26,383 nucleotides of DNA from positions 1 to 26,383 of the IMG/VR virus record IMGVR_UViG_3300032224_001105; one strand, given 5' to 3'. A model generated the notes under the pieces. It worked only from the letters and a program-made list of their open reading frames with translations, was not told where the DNA came from and searched no databases. Made by a program: the position numbers and the translations under genes. Positions within the stretch are counted from its first letter, which is position 1, and each line of letters opens with the position of its first letter. This stretch comes from a virus. Positions 23,463 to 26,383 of the stretch are shown in pieces.

Positions 23463-24542
23463 ATGAAAAAATTCAAAGATATTAGAATTAAAGTAAACCC
23501 TGCACCTAAGGCAACTTTTGGCACCAACCCAAAGGATCCTTGGTCTGCGAAATATAATATTGCAGAAGGTTTACTGGATCAATATTTGGCATCTAAAGGT
23601 TTTGACCCCCGTGTAATAACACCAAATCAAAAGGTGTCTTATGCAAAATCATCTGCTTTTATTAAATGGAAGCAAGACCGCATGGCACATCATGTACAAG
23701 GTGAATCATACAATGGTCCAAGAGGTGATAAATTGATTGCTCGTTCTCATGCAGCATACAGAGCTGGCGACAAAGAAACTTCTAGTCGTGCTCATAAATT
23801 GGCAATGAAAGCTGGAGAAAAATACAGAAGTGATCCTGTTAATAGAGAAAAAGCAATTGCTCATATAATGTCTGGTGCAAAAGCTGATTACAATAAACCA
23901 GGAAGAAATTGGACAGGAGATTCTGTTGAATATCCTGAAGATACAAATGTCATTTCTGAGATTAGTGATGCAACTTTGAATAGTTATAAAGAGAAAGCCA
24001 AGAAATCGGCTGATGATTTATCATCTAAAGGTCAACATAAGAAGTCCACAGACCGCTGGATGGGTGTTATGAAGGCAACAGGTAAACAAATTGAAAAGAC
24101 TACTGCTAGTATCAAAAAGCATCTGAATAAAGAAGATACATGGCAAGATAGTTATGCTGCAACACAAACTGTTGGTCAAGAAATCAAAAGTGATGACCCA
24201 CCAACATTCAGCAAAAATAAGAAATTAAAAGTCACAAAAGAAGATGTGATGAAATCGGCACGTATCATTAAATCAATCTATAAAAATAAAAAAGTGGCTG
24301 AAGAAACTTATGATTGGGAAAAAGATGATAAGTCGGTTAAGACATATGGGAAAAAACCTACTATGTCAGTACAAGCGAAAGAGAAAAGCTTTGGAGAGAA
24401 TAAGCCAGATGCTGCAGCAATTATGTCTGGAGGAAAAACCCTTACAGGTGATAAACGTGACACAATTGAAATCGATCCAATGATGAAAGTTCGTCCTGGT
24501 TCAGTAGTCTTTACGCCTGCAAGCAAAAAGAGCCCACAATAA
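23463..24542 (+). CDS. Basic modular phage protein, probable virion component
   Basis: The 359-residue protein is lysine-rich. Recognisable pieces are an N-terminal part with KYNIAEGLLDQYLASKG, a central helical part (RSHAAYRAGDKETSSRAHKL and KAIAHIMSGAKADY), then ISEISDATLNSYKEKAKKSA (about 163-182), with a nearby KHLNKED, which resembles a repeat-type module I recall in marine T4-like phage proteins. The last third is disordered and ends in VRPGSVVFTPA. The N-terminus MKKFKDIRIKV is only weakly like the targeting peptides of its neighbours. AAGG at 23454-23457 is its site. The stop lies within a late promoter element. Virion role is inferred from position only. Confidence 0.78.
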   Translation: MKKFKDIRIKVNPAPKATFGTNPKDPWSAKYNIAEGLLDQYLASKGFDPRVITPNQKVSYAKSSAFIKWKQDRMAHHVQGESYNGPRGDKLIARSHAAYRAGDKETSSRAHKLAMKAGEKYRSDPVNREKAIAHIMSGAKADYNKPGRNWTGDSVEYPEDTNVISEISDATLNSYKEKAKKSADDLSSKGQHKKSTDRWMGVMKATGKQIEKTTASIKKHLNKEDTWQDSYAATQTVGQEIKSDDPPTFSKNKKLKVTKEDVMKSARIIKSIYKNKKVAEETYDWEKDDKSVKTYGKKPTMSVQAKEKSFGENKPDAAAIMSGGKTLTGDKRDTIEIDPMMKVRPGSVVFTPASKKSPQ

Positions 24543-24545
24543 ATA
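24538..24545 (+). promoter_or_regulatory. Second late-type element AATAAATA overlapping a stop codon
   Basis: AATAAATA overlaps the stop codon of the preceding gene and lies 6 bases before the perfect TATAAATA at 24551. The pair may act as tandem late promoters for the virion protein gene, or this copy may be a weaker bystander. Confidence 0.4.
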
Positions 24546-24550
24546 GAAAA

Positions 24551-24558
24551 TATAAATA
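24551..24558 (+). promoter_or_regulatory. Late promoter TATAAATA before the virion protein gene
   Basis: A perfect T4-type late element 36 bases before ATG 24595. By T4 spacing the RNA would begin near 24564, exactly at the start of a stem-loop. It serves a single-gene unit that ends in a strong terminator. Confidence 0.82.
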
Positions 24559-24564
24559 GAACCA

Positions 24565-24577
24565 TAACCAAAGGTTA
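24565..24577 (+). promoter_or_regulatory. 5'-terminal stem-loop of the late mRNA
   Basis: TAACC (24565-24569), loop AAA, GGTTA (24573-24577) forms a five-pair hairpin starting one base after the predicted RNA start. Hairpins at the very 5' end are known to protect bacterial mRNAs from decay. The ribosome site AGGAG (24581-24585) stays free just downstream. Confidence 0.55.
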
Positions 24578-24594
24578 ACAAGGAGATTAAAAAA

Positions 24595-25245
24595 ATGTCA
24601 CTATGGTCAAATAACGATAATGCCAATAGTAAACCACACTTTCCGGAACTACGTCAGGTATCTCCAGTAAGTTCGTTGACTACAGCAAATTCCACAGCGG
24701 CTGGAGCAAACTCTATCATTTTCGCACAAATCGGCGGTGCAAATTCAATTCCATCAACAATTTCTGTTGGTGATTTTGTTTACACTTCAGGTGGAAGCTT
24801 ATCTAGATTTCCTGACGGAAGTTTTATGGATGACAATGATATTACTTTCTTCAGGTCTAATAATACAATTCGTACTATCGATAGTGCTAATGCCAAAATT
24901 ACATTAGCAAACGTAGTTATTACTACAATTGCAAGTAGTTCTACAGTATGGTTTGCAAACAACATAGTTAAGTCTGGTGTTCCAGCAAATACTTACTCAG
25001 ATACTATTATGGTAACTGTTGGACGTATGGCAAACACACAAGGCACAACATACGGTGGTGGTTCAAACGTTTCAAACACACAACTTGGTGCTGTTAACCA
25101 AGGTTGGAATTTGATTAAGTTTAAGACAAACAACGATGGTACAAAACGTTTCCTCAAAGAAACACTTGTTGTTATTGCTAATACCGTTGCATACAACGTT
25201 TCATCTGCCAATACAAGCTCTAACGCTGTATTTGGTGGTGTATAA
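24595..25245 (+). CDS. Probable abundant virion structural protein
   Basis: The 216-residue protein is beta-rich, with many N, T, S and G residues, few lysines and no cysteine, as in phage tail or capsid-decoration proteins. It starts MSLWSNNDNANSKPHFPEL; I recall similar LWxNxD...SKP openings in virion proteins of marine T4-like phages. A later GWNLIKFKTNNDGTKRFLKE followed by TLVVIAN looks like a conserved C-terminal strand pair of that group. It has the best expression signals in the window: a perfect late promoter, a 5' hairpin, AGGAG 9 bases before the ATG and a terminator right after the stop. This points to high late expression. Its place in the particle is unknown. Confidence 0.82.
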   Translation: MSLWSNNDNANSKPHFPELRQVSPVSSLTTANSTAAGANSIIFAQIGGANSIPSTISVGDFVYTSGGSLSRFPDGSFMDDNDITFFRSNNTIRTIDSANAKITLANVVITTIASSSTVWFANNIVKSGVPANTYSDTIMVTVGRMANTQGTTYGGGSNVSNTQLGAVNQGWNLIKFKTNNDGTKRFLKETLVVIANTVAYNVSSANTSSNAVFGGV

Positions 25246-25252
25246 TTAAAGT

Positions 25253-25278
25253 GGGGTACCTAACGGTACCCCTTTTAT
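25253..25278 (+). terminator. Rho-independent terminator
   Basis: A perfect eight-pair stem, GGGGTACC (25253-25260) and GGTACCCC (25265-25272), with loop TAAC, is followed by TTTTAT. It lies 8 bases after the virion protein stop and is the clearest terminator in the window. The next ATG follows only 9 bases after the stem. Confidence 0.9.
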
Positions 25279-25281
25279 ACT

Positions 25282-25668
25282 ATGTTTGAAAATTTGAATG
25301 ACGATAATTTTTTGATGTTCGCAATGAAATGCTACGCATCACCTAATTGTTTAATGTCCGAATTTGACGGAGATATGAAGCGTACCAAGTATCTAAAGAG
25401 ATTATTCCGCAGATACAAGGTCACTAAGAACCTCAAAGAAAGACTGATTCTCAACCATATCATTTTATTGAACAATGTTTTTGGTCCAGAAGTAACATCG
25501 AGAATTTTGTTCTATAAAATCGATGAACGTGATTATGATATATTGAAAACATTTTTGATGTACTTGAATATAATGCCGGATGTGGTAGTTGGTATAAATG
25601 GTAAGAATATATACTCATCAGATATACCATTAGAAACAAATATTGCAGAAATATTAACAAAGATATGA
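25282..25668 (+). CDS. Conserved T4-like phage protein of unknown function
   Basis: The 128-residue protein is helical, with MFENLNDDNFLMFAMKCY at the start, then FDGDMKRTKYLKRLFRRY and LKERLILNHIILLNNVFG, and a C-terminal DILKTFLMYLNIMP. I recall this family in many myoviruses, including enterobacterial ones, without a known role. No convincing Shine-Dalgarno sequence precedes the ATG, since the terminator stem ends only 9 bases before it; the start is still favoured because the N-terminal phrase is conserved in the proteins I recall. The stop overlaps the next start (ATGA). Confidence 0.84.
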   Translation: MFENLNDDNFLMFAMKCYASPNCLMSEFDGDMKRTKYLKRLFRRYKVTKNLKERLILNHIILLNNVFGPEVTSRILFYKIDERDYDILKTFLMYLNIMPDVVVGINGKNIYSSDIPLETNIAEILTKI

Positions 25669-26255
25669 AGTCATTCAAACAATACCTAAATGAAAATTGC
25701 TGTTGTGTAACGGCATTGGAAAAAGGTTTAAAAAAATTAAATAAGCACGACTACGATTCAATTAATGAATTGATGATGGATATTTCCAAAAAAGGTAATA
25801 CTACTGGCAAAGCTTTGCATGACGATTTTGTGGCCAAACATGGAAAAACTCCAGATGAGTGGATTAAACAAAATTTAAAAGAAGATTTACGCAAGTGGTT
25901 TAAGCAAAAATGGGTTCGCATGGACACCAAAGGAAATATTAAAGGCCATTGCGCCAGAGATCCAGGTGAAGGCAAACCAAAATGTTTACCACAATCTAGG
26001 GCACAAGCTCTAGGTAAAGAAGGTCGTGCTGCAGCAGCTCGAAGAAAACGCAGAGAAGATCCTAATCCAGAACGCCGTGGTGCACCAATTAACGTTAGAA
26101 CGGAAAGTGCGGCCGCAGCAATCGCTGCAGCTACAGCAATAGCAAAGAAAAAATCTGGTAATTATGATTCTGAAGGATTTAGAAAAACTCCATACAAAAA
26201 TCCAAATCACCCTTTGAGAAAAAGTAATTCGCAGAGAGAGAAAGAACAAAAATGA
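25665..26255 (+). CDS. Basic small-domain protein with capsid-targeting-like N-terminus
   Basis: This 196-residue protein begins MKSFKQYLNENCCC, another T4 internal-protein-like peptide, with an L-x-E site (LNE) before an unusual run of three cysteines (12-14). A compact domain follows at about 76-145: KWVRMDTKGNIKGHC, then GKPKCLPQSRAQAL and KRREDPNPERRGAPINV, with C96 and C107. I recall this KWVR...GKPKCLP domain in many phage proteins. An alanine-rich helix (148-160) and a basic tail end the protein. It overlaps the upstream stop by 4 bases and the next start by 4 bases. It may be a DNA-associated internal head protein; that is inference. Confidence 0.8.
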   Translation: MKSFKQYLNENCCCVTALEKGLKKLNKHDYDSINELMMDISKKGNTTGKALHDDFVAKHGKTPDEWIKQNLKEDLRKWFKQKWVRMDTKGNIKGHCARDPGEGKPKCLPQSRAQALGKEGRAAAARRKRREDPNPERRGAPINVRTESAAAAIAAATAIAKKKSGNYDSEGFRKTPYKNPNHPLRKSNSQREKEQK

Positions 26256-26383
26256 AAACATTTAAACAATTTACAGAAGAAGCTGAAAATTTAGAAGAAA
26301 AGAATGTTCCTACTAGTCCAGAAAAATGGGCTAGAGCAAAAGCTGCTGCTAAATCTAAATTCGCTGTTTATCCTTCCGCTTAT
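26252..26383 (+). CDS. Capsid-targeting-like small protein, 5' part only
   Basis: Only the first 44 residues are present; the window ends inside the gene. The start MKTFKQFTEEAENLEE is the closest match in this window to the T4 internal-protein peptide MKTYQEF-x-x-EA. It continues with SPEKWARAKAAAKSKFAVYPSAY, a segment I recall in many phage proteins (KSKFxVYPSAYAN). It overlaps the preceding stop (ATGA). By analogy it would be targeted to the prohead and trimmed by the head protease. The rest of the protein is not visible. Confidence 0.8.
   Translation, partial: MKTFKQFTEEAENLEEKNVPTSPEKWARAKAAAKSKFAVYPSAY

Noticed and set aside
1-26383. tRNA genes, CRISPR arrays, insertion sequences or attachment sites
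   Set aside because: Gaps between genes are too short for these, and I saw no cloverleaf, direct-repeat array, transposase or integrase.

Overview
This is an AT-rich, almost fully coding stretch of a T4-like myovirus genome. I read it as an environmental (marine or freshwater) T4-like phage, of the kind that infects cyanobacteria or SAR11-type bacteria; the host cannot be decided from this window. The evidence is a run of T4 replication genes in the usual order (gp43 DNA polymerase, UvsX recombinase, gp41 helicase), T4-type late promoters (TATAAATA), and small conserved phage proteins. Every gene I accept is on the + strand, most start codons touch or overlap the preceding stop, and no gene-free stretch reaches 300 bases. 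I saw no tRNA, CRISPR array, integrase or transposase.

Region 1 (1-7513) is the replication and recombination module: the 3' end of a family B DNA polymerase, a four-helix membrane protein with a coiled coil, UvsX, a small cysteine-rich protein, a small unknown, the gp41-type helicase, a protein resembling DUF4338 (the DruA family of the Druantia defence system), a protein with a possible PD-(D/E)XK nuclease core, and a small conserved unknown.

Region 2 (7517-19154) is a 15-gene glycan island with no internal promoter that I could see. It holds several GT-A type glycosyltransferases, an HtrL/YibB-like protein, two tandem GT9-like proteins, a DUF5672-like protein, a 2OG-Fe(II) dioxygenase, a sugar-type methyltransferase, a TagD-like cytidylyltransferase, an RmlB-like 4,6-dehydratase, an RfbH/E1-type 3-dehydrase with its iron-sulfur cysteines, and two SDR reductases or epimerases. 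Together they suggest that the phage makes and attaches an unusual deoxysugar glycan, probably with a 3,6-dideoxyhexose, on its virion or on the host surface.

Region 3 (19150-26383) is a late module. It begins with a late promoter that overlaps a stop codon and a hairpin that could hide the ribosome binding site only in read-through RNA. At least five of its proteins start with a short peptide resembling the capsid-targeting sequence of T4 internal proteins (T4 MKTYQEF-type, followed by an L/I-x-E protease site). They include a ligase-fold protein and a nucleotidylyltransferase-kinase fusion. My reading is that this phage loads a set of enzymes and basic proteins into its head. A single-gene virion-protein unit with two late promoters, a 5' stem-loop and a strong terminator lies at 24538-25278. 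A possible overprinted gene lies inside the fusion gene at 21611-21880.
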